Shown here one piece after another: positions 49,562 to 57,450 of a stretch of 64,000 nucleotides of DNA. Position numbers and translations under genes: made by a program. A model generated the notes under the pieces. It searched no databases and was not told the DNA's origin. It saw only the letters and a list, made by a program, of their open reading frames with translations. The stretch lies in NCBI RefSeq assembly GCF_001984715.1, contig NZ_MSPR01000010.1, positions 30,159-94,158 of the forward strand. Reading direction: 5' to 3'. This DNA is from Streptococcus azizii. Its GTDB lineage: Bacteria > Bacillota > Bacilli > Lactobacillales > Streptococcaceae. Each line of letters starts with the position of its first letter. Position 1 is the stretch's first letter.

Positions 49562-50468
49562 AGTTTTTCTTACCCTCTCTTGTAATAAATTTCATAATCA
49601 TATTAAAGATAAGACTCATCAGGAGTAGTACCAGAGCCAGTGACCAGAGAACATTATTCTGAACTGTCCCCATGACTGTATTTCCAATCCCCATAGTTAG
49701 GACAGAGGTCAGGGTCGCTGCTGGTGTTGTTAGTGACGTCGGGATAACAGCTGAGTTACCCACTACCATCTGAATAGCCAAGGCTTCCCCGAAAGCACGA
49801 GCCATACCAAAGATAACAGCTGTAAAAATACCAGGCTTGGCTGCATTTAAGATAACACGCCAGATAGTCTGCCAACGAGTAGCCCCCATTGCTAGACTGG
49901 CTTCACGATAATGACGAGGCACTGCCCGCAAACTGTCAACAGTCATAAAGGTCACTGTCGGCAAGATCATCACAAAGAGGACAAAGACCCCTGATAAGAT
50001 ACCAAAACCTGTCCCACCAAAGATGGAACGAACAAAGGGAACAACTACCTGTAAACCAATAAAACCATAGACAACCGATGGAATACCGACCAACAACTCA
50101 ATAACTGGCTGTAAGATTTTTGCCCCACGCTTCGGTGAAATCTCTGTCATAAAGACCGCTGCTCCAATAGCGATTGGAGTCGCAACGATGGCAGATAAAA
50201 TGGTAACGATAAATGAACCAGAAATCATAGGTAAGGCACCAAAAATTTTTGAATTTGGCTCCCATTTGCTACCGAATAAAAAATCAGCAAGGCTGACCCC
50301 ATCTACGAAGAAAGTGGATAGGCCACGTTGAGCCACAAAAATCAAAATCATGGCAACAATAAAGACAATCAATGATAGGCAAAGAAACGTAATCACCTTA
50401 CCAAATCGCTCTAAACGAGAGTTCTTGGAAGGGGACATTAGTTCTCTTGCGAGCTGTTCGTTTTTCAT
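49551..50468 (-). CDS. pstC: Phosphate ABC importer permease PstC
   Basis: 305 residues. Long first membrane segment (about 28-50), then the permease domain with EASLAMGATRWQTIWRVILNAAKPGI coupling loop. Starts 2 bp after the pstS stop. Confidence 0.96.
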   Translation of the reverse strand: MKNEQLARELMSPSKNSRLERFGKVITFLCLSLIVFIVAMILIFVAQRGLSTFFVDGVSLADFLFGSKWEPNSKIFGALPMISGSFIVTILSAIVATPIAIGAAVFMTEISPKRGAKILQPVIELLVGIPSVVYGFIGLQVVVPFVRSIFGGTGFGILSGVFVLFVMILPTVTFMTVDSLRAVPRHYREASLAMGATRWQTIWRVILNAAKPGIFTAVIFGMARAFGEALAIQMVVGNSAVIPTSLTTPAATLTSVLTMGIGNTVMGTVQNNVLWSLALVLLLMSLIFNMIMKFITREGKKNYAR

Positions 50469-50470
50469 GC

Positions 50471-51340
50471 TTACTCCTTCTCTGTCACCGTGCCATCAGC
50501 ACTTTTTACAACCTTCATATCGTTGATAGAAATATAGCCCATACTCTCAACAATACCATCTTGTACCTCGTCTGACATCATGTACTCTAAAAATTCCTCT
50601 GTCAAATCTGTCGGTTCACCCATGGTATACATGTGTTCATAAGACCAGATCGGCCAATCGTTCGTCGCTACATTTTCAGTTGTTGGAGCAAAGCCGTTGA
50701 GCTTAATGGTCTTGACCGAATCATCCACATAGGCAAAGGATAGGTAGGAAATGGCTCCCGGTGTCTGTGATACGATAGATTTGACCATGCCGTTTGAGTC
50801 CTGCTCTTGACTCTGAGTCGCCTTTTTGCCATCCATAATGACGCTATCAAAGGTTGCTCGTGACCCTGAGCTGGCTGCTCGGTTAATAATGGAAATCGCC
50901 AAGTCCTCGCCCCCTAACTCTTTCCAGTTAGTGATCTCACCTGTAAAAATCTTGCGAAGGTCCTCTGTTGTGATGTCTTTTACAGTCACTTGCTTATTCA
51001 CAATCACGGCTAGACCAGCAACAGCAACCTGATGATCAACGAGTTTGCTGGCATCAATTCCATCTTTTTCTTCTGCAAAGACATCGGAATTTCCAATCTG
51101 TACAGCACCGGACTGTACTTGTGATAGACCAGTACCAGATCCACCACCTTGAACATTGATCGATTTACCGATATTGACGCTTCCAAACTCATCTGCTGCT
51201 GCCTCAACCAAGGGTTGGAGGGCAGTTGAGCCTACCGCTGTGATGGACTCACCACGGTCAATCCAAGATGAGCAAGCCGATAGAGCAAGACTAGATACAA
51301 GCAACAAGGCCGTAAGACCAAGTTTTTGCTTTTTTTTCAT
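50471..51340 (-). CDS. pstS: Phosphate-binding lipoprotein PstS
   Basis: 289 residues. Lipobox [10 protein letters not shown] (C23). Phosphate-binding segments [17 protein letters not shown] (36 on), [14 protein letters not shown] and [13 protein letters not shown]. First gene of the pst operon; a Pho-box-like direct repeat lies upstream (51394-51410). No PhoP/PhoR or PnpRS genes are in this window. Confidence 0.96.
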   Translation of the reverse strand: MKKKQKLGLTALLLVSSLALSACSSWIDRGESITAVGSTALQPLVEAAADEFGSVNIGKSINVQGGGSGTGLSQVQSGAVQIGNSDVFAEEKDGIDASKLVDHQVAVAGLAVIVNKQVTVKDITTEDLRKIFTGEITNWKELGGEDLAISIINRAASSGSRATFDSVIMDGKKATQSQEQDSNGMVKSIVSQTPGAISYLSFAYVDDSVKTIKLNGFAPTTENVATNDWPIWSYEHMYTMGEPTDLTEEFLEYMMSDEVQDGIVESMGYISINDMKVVKSADGTVTEKE

Positions 51341-51393
51341 TTCGTTTTTTCCTTTACATTTTTCAGTGGAATCTCCCTCGATAAATGATGTAT

Positions 51394-51410
51394 TTTACAC
51401 AGAATTTACA
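51394..51410 (-). promoter_or_regulatory. Pho-box-like direct repeat before pstS
   Basis: On the minus strand TGTAAA-TTCTG-TGTAAA, two hexamers with an 11-bp period, about 55 bp upstream of the pstS ATG. PhoP/PnpR-type regulators bind such direct repeats; the assignment is by pattern and context. Confidence 0.5.
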
Positions 51411-51477
51411 AGAATTTTCCACATATCCACTATATCATATAAAAAGACAAGTTGCAAAAAAAATCTTTTCTCAACAC

Positions 51478-52782
51478 TTAGAAGCGCAAACCTTTTGGAA
51501 AGGCATTTTTAAGGGTTCCTGAGACGATTTTAGCAAAGCCAAGACCATTTCCAGCAACATAGATTTGATACCATCCGTTGGGCAGGTCCTTTGAGACAGC
51601 AAGGGTCTGTCCTGATACATATTGGATGAAGTCCTGCTCGGAGATCTCTATTCGCTGCTTGACTTCCTCACTCTTTAGAGTTAATCCCAGGGCAAAACTT
51701 GGTTCAAAACGCTTCTTCTTGAAGGTCCCTAAATGGAGGCCATTGCGGGCAATTTTCAGCCTTGAGATATTCGGTAAGTCCTGTGGTACAAGATACAGCT
51801 CATCCCCAAAAACCTGTAAAATCCCCGCCGCTTGGAAATTGAGATGCTTCCTTGAAAACTCCTGCCATAATTGGAGTTGCTCCCGATTGAGATTGGACTT
51901 GTTTCCCTTGTGTTTCTTACTCGATTGCACCCCACCTTTATAGCGGAGTTTGGCTACAAATTGCCCTTCTCCCTTGAAACGATGCGGATACATACGGGCT
52001 ACCTCAGGCATCTCAATGCCCTCTGTCATCCCATTTACTTTAGGAATCTCCAACAATTCAAGGTCATAGCCCTCTAATAGCCACCGGACAATGTCCTCAT
52101 TTTCTTCTGGTGCCCAGGTACAGGTCGAGTATATCAGCTGACCACCAGGAGCCAGCATCTCCATAGCCCAAGTTAAGATTTCCTTCTGCAAGCGCGCACA
52201 TTCGCTTGGATAAGTCGTTGACCAATACTCCATTGCAGCTGGATCCTTCCGAAACATCCCCTCACCCGAACAAGGTGCATCTAAGACGATCATATCAAAA
52301 TAGGCTGGAAAAAACTCTGCCAAGCGCTCTGCTGATTCATTCGTCACTAGGACATTACGCGCTCCAAAACGCTCGATATTTTCTACCAATATCTTCGAGC
52401 GTTTCTTTGAAATTTCATTGCTGACTAAGAGTCCACTATTGTTCAGATAGGAAAGAAGGTGGGTAGACTTACCACCAGGAGCCGCAGCCAGGTCTAATAC
52501 CTTCATACCCGGAGTCGGTGCTGCAACCTGACCAACCATTTGTGCCGCAGGCTCCTGTGAGTATACCAAGCCTGTCACATGTTCCACTGACTTACCAGAG
52601 ACTTTTCCATAATAAGACCAGCGCATTTGCTCAATCTTTTGCTCAAATGATGATTGCCTTTCTTTTAAGGGATTGACCCGGAAAGCAGAGATGGCAGGCT
52701 CTTGAAAGCTCTCAAAAAAGGCTGGTGCTTCTACACCCAGCAACTGTTCGTATTTCTCTTTGAATTCTGTTGGTAATGACAT
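51478..52782 (-). CDS. RsmF/NSUN-type RNA m5C methyltransferase
   Basis: 434 residues from the ATG at 52782, which overlaps the preceding stop (TGATG). N-terminal catalytic domain: SAM-binding LDLAAPGGKSTHL (about 105), motif IV DAPCSGEGMFRKDP and motif VI STCTWAPEEN with the catalytic cysteine. C-terminal PUA/RNA-binding part from about 300. The target is probably 16S rRNA, but the exact site is not predictable. Confidence 0.92.
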   Translation of the reverse strand: MSLPTEFKEKYEQLLGVEAPAFFESFQEPAISAFRVNPLKERQSSFEQKIEQMRWSYYGKVSGKSVEHVTGLVYSQEPAAQMVGQVAAPTPGMKVLDLAAAPGGKSTHLLSYLNNSGLLVSNEISKKRSKILVENIERFGARNVLVTNESAERLAEFFPAYFDMIVLDAPCSGEGMFRKDPAAMEYWSTTYPSECARLQKEILTWAMEMLAPGGQLIYSTCTWAPEENEDIVRWLLEGYDLELLEIPKVNGMTEGIEMPEVARMYPHRFKGEGQFVAKLRYKGGVQSSKKHKGNKSNLNREQLQLWQEFSRKHLNFQAAGILQVFGDELYLVPQDLPNISRLKIARNGLHLGTFKKKRFEPSFALGLTLKSEEVKQRIEISEQDFIQYVSGQTLAVSKDLPNGWYQIYVAGNGLGFAKIVSGTLKNAFPKGLRF

Positions 52783-53540
52783 CACTGTAGATACCCTTTT
52801 ATTTCTGTTATTTTTTCAGTAGGAACAAGCATCACACATTCCCGACCATAAAAAGCAGGTCTGTCTCCCTTGGTTGTCATCAGGGTGTATCCTAGCTTCT
52901 CACCTAAAATACTCGCTGCAGCATAGTCCCACGGATAGATATAGGAAGCCTGTGCCAGCAATCGCCCTGTCAGAACATGGGCAAAGCTAATCCCTGCACT
53001 ACCAACGGAACGTGTTCCCAAGGTTTGGTCTGCAAAATGCGCCAGTCCATCATAATTTTGGGCATAGAGACCTGCATTAAGCCCAATTAACCCTTCTTTT
53101 AAAGACTTGGACTGAAAGGGAGGTAAGAGAGAGTCGTTTTCATAGACAGGAAAATCCCCACCCCCATGGTAGAGCTTCTGCTGCATCACATCATAAATCA
53201 AGCCGAATTTCCCTATCCCATTTTCAAAATAAGCGAGCAAGACAGCAAAATCTGCTTGCTGCACGATAAAATTAGTCGTCCCATCAATAGGATCAATAAT
53301 CCAGACATTCCCCTGACCGAGCGGTAGGTGGCTTGGACTTTCTTCTCCCAAAATACAATCGTCCCAATACCGACCCAAAATCCTCTCTGTTAAATGCTCC
53401 TGTACCGCCTTATCTAGCTGGGTCACTAAATCTGTAAAATGCCCCTTCTCCTCAATTTCAAGCTCGTCATGCAAATGCTGCCTTAAAAACTCTCCTGCTT
53501 CAAGGACGATTTCTTTTGCAAACTGGTACTTATCTTCCAA
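52782..53540 (-). CDS. Inositol-monophosphatase-family phosphatase
   Basis: 252 residues. Metal motifs of the Li-sensitive phosphatase family: GEESP (E70 region), [10 protein letters not shown] (near 82-91) and [14 protein letters not shown] (near 204). In bacteria these enzymes dephosphorylate inositol phosphate, NADP or PAP; the substrate is uncertain. Overlaps the UPF0223 gene by 11 bp and the methyltransferase by 1 bp. Confidence 0.92.
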   Translation of the reverse strand: MEDKYQFAKEIVLEAGEFLRQHLHDELEIEEKGHFTDLVTQLDKAVQEHLTERILGRYWDDCILGEESPSHLPLGQGNVWIIDPIDGTTNFIVQQADFAVLLAYFENGIGKFGLIYDVMQQKLYHGGGDFPVYENDSLLPPFQSKSLKEGLIGLNAGLYAQNYDGLAHFADQTLGTRSVGSAGISFAHVLTGRLLAQASYIYPWDYAAASILGEKLGYTLMTTKGDRPAFYGRECVMLVPTEKITEIKGYLQ

Positions 53541-53808
53541 GAGAAATCACTCCCTTCCCCTGGTCTTTTGCTTGTTTGAGTGCCTGATAAATGGAATAGC
53601 CTGAGACTGCTTCAAATTCACGACCAATTCGCCGTTCTTCCCCTTTACTCTTTACGACCATTTTAAACTGGTCATATGCCTCTAAGAGAGCGCTGACTGT
53701 GACGCCCCCCTCATAAGCCTTTTCTACTTGATTTAAAAAAGAAAGCACGGAGGAAATCTCCTCTGTGCTCCACGAAAAATCAAGTGGATATAAATAATTC
53801 TTTTCCAT
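53530..53808 (-). CDS. UPF0223 family protein
   Basis: 92 residues, small and helical, with the family ending [18 protein letters not shown]. Regularly found between spx and the inositol-monophosphatase-type gene in streptococci. Function unknown. Confidence 0.88.
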   Translation of the reverse strand: MEKNYLYPLDFSWSTEEISSVLSFLNQVEKAYEGGVTVSALLEAYDQFKMVVKSKGEERRIGREFEAVSGYSIYQALKQAKDQGKGVISLGR

Positions 53809-53810
53809 CT

Positions 53811-54218
53811 CTATCCTTGTCCTATCTCTGCTTTTAATGTGGCATTTTTTAATTCCTGCTTGCGATATTTCCGCGGTAAAAAGGCACGGATTTCATCTTC
53901 GTTAAAGCCGATCTGCAATCGTTTTTCATCTAAGATAATCGGACGGCGTAGCAAACTCGGATAGGTCGCAATCAAGTCGATCAATTCTGAAACCGACAGT
54001 TCCTCAACATCAACCTTGAGCTTTTGAAAGACCTTTGAACGTGTTGAAATCAAATCATCTGTGCCATTTTCGGTAAAGGCTAAAATATTTTTCAACTCTT
54101 CTTTCGTCAAAGGACTGGTCATGATGTTATGTTCTGAAAAAGGTACCTGATGATTGGTTAGCCATGCCCTAGCTTTACGACAGCTAGTACAACTTGGTGA
54201 CAAAAATAGTGTAATCAT
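53811..54218 (-). CDS. spx: Spx-family transcriptional regulator
   Basis: 135 residues from the ATG at 54218 (AAAGG 7 nt upstream; an ATG two codons earlier is too close). ArsC-like thioredoxin fold with the redox switch CTSC (C10, C13) and [25 protein letters not shown]. Spx binds the RNA polymerase alpha C-terminal domain under disulfide stress. First gene of a unit with UPF0223, phosphatase and methyltransferase genes. Streptococci usually have two Spx paralogs; which one this is was not decided. Confidence 0.93.
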   Translation of the reverse strand: MITLFLSPSCTSCRKARAWLTNHQVPFSEHNIMTSPLTKEELKNILAFTENGTDDLISTRSKVFQKLKVDVEELSVSELIDLIATYPSLLRRPIILDEKRLQIGFNEDEIRAFLPRKYRKQELKNATLKAEIGQG

Positions 54219-54590
54219 AAGCATACCTTTCTATCTCAATCTGCAACTTATACTATCTATTATACACTAGAAAATAGCGTTTTACAAGATAAAATCCGAT
54301 TATCTCCCAACTATAGTCTTTTGGTTTGCTTTTTGTACTAGGCAACGAGCTGCAGGTTGCCTCAACAGTCTAAGGACTGTTGAAGGTTGGAAATCATACT
54401 GACGATAGTCAGTAACAATCGTAGCAGTTCCAATCATCTGGGAGAGTGAAACAGTTCGGTGAACTGTTTCAGCCTGAGCCTAAAAATTTGAGAGCGAAGT
54501 GGGCAAGGTTGGAAATGGGGAAACAGAGTTTCTAACGACCACTTTTTTATAAAAGATGAACTAAACGACTATACCACAAAATTGAGAGTC
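54219..54590. other. Gene-free interval with a miniature element
   Basis: About 370 bp upstream of spx and downstream of the K+ channel gene, of which 262 bp are a TATAGTC-type element. The rest holds the spx upstream region with TATACTATCTATTATACA-like AT-rich sequence but no clear promoter. Confidence 0.55.
54312..54573 (+). mobile_element. TATAGTC-type miniature element, complete copy
   Basis: 262 bp with imperfect terminal inverted repeats TATAGTCTTTTGGTTTGCTT and (complement of the right end) TATAGTCGTTTAGTTCATCT. Interior modules in order: CTAGGCAACGAGCTGCAGG, hairpin CAACAGTCTAAGGACTGTTG, hairpin ACTGACGATAGTCAGT, hairpin GAAACAGTTCGGTGAACTGTTTC, then AATTTGAGAGCGAAGTGGGC. No open frame, so non-autonomous. 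Confidence 0.7.
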
Positions 54591-55337
54591 CTATCTGTCA
54601 CCCTGCTCCTTGTCTGATATAGCCGCGATCTTTGCCTCTAAGCGCTGCAACAGGAGCGTTTGTTCTTCAATTTTGACCATCAGCTCATCCATCTTGGCAT
54701 CCCGTTCGCTATCGACAAAGAAGCGCGTGATGATGGCTGTCACCATCCCGAAAGTCAAAATACCGATCAGCATGAGGACAATGGCAATGATTTTGGCAAG
54801 TGCCGTCTGTGGCACAATATCGCCATATCCGACCGTTGTCATGGTTACAATGGACCACCACAGAGAGTTTAAAAAGGACTGCTTCTCTACAACCGTGAGA
54901 ACGCCACTTGCTACTATGACCGCCACAAAATTGAGAACCAAGATTTTAGAAAGACCGTTTGTATTCATCAGTTTGCGCAAGACATCCCAGAGCTTGCTAG
55001 AGACCGCAAGTAAGCGTGTAAACTTTAATAGGCCAAATAGCTTGGCAAACCGGGCAATACGACCGATTCTGAAAAAAGCAGCCAACTGGACAAAGGGTAA
55101 GATAGCGACCAAATCAAGGATATTGTTCCGAATGTAGCGCTTCTTACTGTCAGAATAGTATAGATGGCTAGTATAATCAAACACAAAAATAGCCCATAGT
55201 AAGATGTCAAAAAACTGATAGAAGAAACTTTGAGCAGAGATGAGTGCTAACATTTCACTTACAATCAGCAAAACATAGAGTACAGCCATCAAAATCATCG
55301 CTAATTCATAGCGCGAGTCATTTATGATTTGTTTCAT
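54591..55337 (-). CDS. Voltage-gated-type potassium channel
   Basis: 248 residues. Six membrane segments in Kv layout: S1 about 12-35, S2 about 40-60, S4-like helix with regularly spaced Arg/Lys (FRIGRIARFAKLFGLLKFTRLL, broken here by position 88 on), pore with selectivity filter TMTTVGYGD (about 167-173) and S6. A C-terminal coiled coil (about 215-245) may tetramerise. Start chosen at the second ATG, spaced 6 nt from GGAAGG; it lies inside the end of ribF (20-bp overlap). Confidence 0.92.
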   Translation of the reverse strand: MKQIINDSRYELAMILMAVLYVLLIVSEMLALISAQSFFYQFFDILLWAIFVFDYTSHLYYSDSKKRYIRNNILDLVAILPFVQLAAFFRIGRIARFAKLFGLLKFTRLLAVSSKLWDVLRKLMNTNGLSKILVLNFVAVIVASGVLTVVEKQSFLNSLWWSIVTMTTVGYGDIVPQTALAKIIAIVLMLIGILTFGMVTAIITRFFVDSERDAKMDELMVKIEEQTLLLQRLEAKIAAISDKEQGDR

Positions 55338-56259
55338 CATGTGCCTTCCAAGTGAGCGCTATACGCTCGTCCTCTTTCATTTGTGTCATGAGGGCATCAA
55401 TGCCATCAAATTTAATCATCTCACGAATTTTTTCGAGCCAGTAAATCGTGATGGTCTCTCCATAGATATAGCGTTCAAAGCCAAATATGTGGGCCTCTAA
55501 GCGTAGCTCAGACCCATCAAAAGTAATGTTTTTCCCGACGCTGGCCATAGCACGGTAGCGACTTCCTGCAATATCCACATCTGCAACATAGACGCCGTCT
55601 CCTGGTAGATGCACAGCATCGAGGGGGGCTAGATTGGCGGTTGGATAGCCTATGGTCCGTCCACGCGCATCGCCGTGGACCACAATGCCCCTTGTTTCAA
55701 AGGGATAGCCTAACAATCGATTGGCCTGTCTCACTCGTCCTTCTTGAACAGCCTTACGAATCCGAGTCGAAGAGATTTTCTCACCATCTAAGGTCACTTC
55801 TCCAATTACTTCCACTTCTCCATCAAAGCCTTCTCTTAGCTCAGCCACCGTTGCTCGACTGTTACCAAAATGATAGTCAAACCCAACCACGACCACACTG
55901 GCTTGTAGACCCTTGATATAGTTTTTAATAAAATCCTGAGGGGTCGTCGCAGCAAATTCACTCGTAAAATCTGTTAGGTAGAGCTGGTCAACACCATACT
56001 GCTCAAAAAGTTGATAGCGACGCTCTTCACTGCTTAAGTGAAGAAGTAAATCTGGGCGAAAGCGAGCAAAGGCTAGCTGGGGCGATTCAGGAAAGGTCAA
56101 GACTGTGACCGTCAGACCACGCTGATCAGCTATCGTACGCGCCCTATCCAAAAGAGCCTTGTGTCCCAGATGAATGCCGTCAAAATACCCCAATACCAAT
56201 ACGGTTTCTCCTTGGGGTCTAATGTCTCTATAATCGTTTATCCTTATCCGTTTCATCAT
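55318..56259 (-). CDS. ribF: Bifunctional riboflavin kinase/FAD synthetase
   Basis: 313 residues. N-terminal FAD synthetase (nucleotidyltransferase) with LGYFDGIHLGHKALL (22-36) and SSTRIRKAVQEG; C-terminal flavokinase with GRTIGYPTANL and GVYVADVDIAG. Produces FMN and FAD, which the flavoproteins elsewhere in the window need. The first ATG (56259) lies 6 nt after TGGTACAAT and has no ribosome site, so the message appears leaderless despite lying 32 bp behind truB. Confidence 0.96.
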   Translation of the reverse strand: MMKRIRINDYRDIRPQGETVLVLGYFDGIHLGHKALLDRARTIADQRGLTVTVLTFPESPQLAFARFRPDLLLHLSSEERRYQLFEQYGVDQLYLTDFTSEFAATTPQDFIKNYIKGLQASVVVVGFDYHFGNSRATVAELREGFDGEVEVIGEVTLDGEKISSTRIRKAVQEGRVRQANRLLGYPFETRGIVVHGDARGRTIGYPTANLAPLDAVHLPGDGVYVADVDIAGSRYRAMASVGKNITFDGSELRLEAHIFGFERYIYGETITIYWLEKIREMIKFDGIDALMTQMKEDERIALTWKAHDETNHK

Positions 56260-56265
56260 TGTATC

Positions 56266-56274
56266 ATTGTACCA
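56266..56274 (-). promoter_or_regulatory. ribF extended -10, apparently leaderless
   Basis: Minus-strand TGGTACAAT (hexamer 56266-56271), 6 nt before the ATG; weak -35. Confidence 0.55.
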
Positions 56275-56291
56275 TAAAGCCTTGAAAAGAC

Positions 56292-57173
56292 CTAGATAAA
56301 AACCTTCCTAGGCTTATAATACTTCTCTCTTTTTTCCAAAATAGCAATCAGATGTCCCTCTTCAAAAGCTGCAAGCAGATCACTGGTCTCCTCTAGTATG
56401 ACAAAACGTCCATGCACGACTTCTACTACCTGCTCCTTGTTAAGTGTTACCTTTTTCAAGTCACCAATTCCATATTCAATCGGTTGTAGAAAAGACCTGT
56501 CTCCTGCTTCAAATAAGGCTGCAATTTCTTCGATTGTCAGGGCATCTTTCAGTAGCATGCCTGCCGCTCCAGTCCGCACGAGCTTGGACATATGACTGGC
56601 AAAACCGAGCCTTGCCCCTAAGTCAACCGACAAGGTTCGTACATAGGTTCCCTTGCCACATCGCACGCGGAAAGAAAAGCGCGCGCACTCCCCCTCAAAA
56701 AGGAGAGGGCTGGTTCGCTCAAATTGGTAAATAACAACCTGGCGCTGGGGTCGCTCAACAGTTTCCCCTGCCCGTGCGTATTCGTAGAGTTTCCGCCCCT
56801 TGACCTTAACCGCTGAATACATGGGAGGTCGCTGCGTGATGGTTCCGATAAAGCCCTCTATCGCCTCATCTACCTCTTTTTCTGTTACTGTTCTTGGAAT
56901 GGGAGTCCGCTCTACGAGATCACCTGTGGCGTCCTCGGTTGTAGTAGCATAACCGAGCGTGATCTCCCCCTCATAGATTTTCCCTTCTTCCTGCATGTAC
57001 TCAACGAGGCGAGTCGCTCTTCCCACCGCAATCGGTAAGACTCCTGTCACATCTGGATCGAGCGTCCCTCCATGACCGATTTTCTTTTCTCGCAAAATCT
57101 TGCGCAACTGAAACACCACATCGTGCGAGGTCATCCCCGCTTCTTTTTTTACATTGATAATTCCTGAAAGCAT
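56292..57173 (-). CDS. truB: tRNA pseudouridine(55) synthase
   Basis: 293 residues. Makes pseudouridine 55 in the T-loop of tRNAs. Catalytic aspartate in [23 protein letters not shown] (near 40), then [19 protein letters not shown] and [17 protein letters not shown]; a short C-terminal PUA-like part. The ATG lies 6 nt after a TATAAT box with no ribosome site, another leaderless candidate. Followed by ribF, as in many Firmicutes. Confidence 0.96.
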   Translation of the reverse strand: MLSGIINVKKEAGMTSHDVVFQLRKILREKKIGHGGTLDPDVTGVLPIAVGRATRLVEYMQEEGKIYEGEITLGYATTTEDATGDLVERTPIPRTVTEKEVDEAIEGFIGTITQRPPMYSAVKVKGRKLYEYARAGETVERPQRQVVIYQFERTSPLLFEGECARFSFRVRCGKGTYVRTLSVDLGARLGFASHMSKLVRTGAAGMLLKDALTIEEIAALFEAGDRSFLQPIEYGIGDLKKVTLNKEQVVEVVHGRFVILEETSDLLAAFEEGHLIAILEKREKYYKPRKVFI

Positions 57174-57179
57174 AGAACT

Positions 57180-57208
57180 ATTATAGCATGTTTTCCTCTA
57201 TTTGGTAA
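57180..57208 (-). promoter_or_regulatory. truB promoter, apparently leaderless
   Basis: Minus strand: -35 TTACCA, 17-nt spacer, extended -10 TGCTATAAT (hexamer 57180-57185), 6 nt before the ATG. Confidence 0.6.
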
Positions 57209-57261
57209 GCATTCTTTTGCACATTTGGCGAGAGCCTAGCAAACTCCCGGGCTTTTTACTC

Positions 57262-57305
57262 ACCGAAACTCTTGACAAGGTATCCTTTTGATTTTTGAAG
57301 AGTAT
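57262..57305 (-). repeat. Partial RUP-like repeat
   Basis: On the minus strand ATACTCTTCAAAAATCAAAA followed by GGATACCTTGTCAAGAGTTT matches one half of copies 2 and 3; no other end is found. It sits at the border between the truB operon and the accessory locus. Confidence 0.5.
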
Positions 57306-57407
57306 AAACTATCTATTCTACGACATTACTCCCCCGATTCTTTCCATTTGTCATTGGCTGTCCATATAAGCAGTTCATATTACTGGTGTATTCGTTTTCC
57401 TATATAG

Positions 57408-57413
57408 TATAAT
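57408..57413 (+). promoter_or_regulatory. -10 box of the surface-protein locus
   Basis: TATAAT at 57408-57413, about 38 nt before the GTG start at 57451; GGGGAGAG serves as ribosome site. No convincing -35. Confidence 0.5.
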
Positions 57414-57450
57414 AAATTGTCAATATCTTTACTTATAGGGGAGAGACAAA

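Noticed and set aside
54610..55137. 175-codon open frame on the plus strand
   Set aside because: Antisense shadow of the K+ channel gene; composition follows from the opposite strand.
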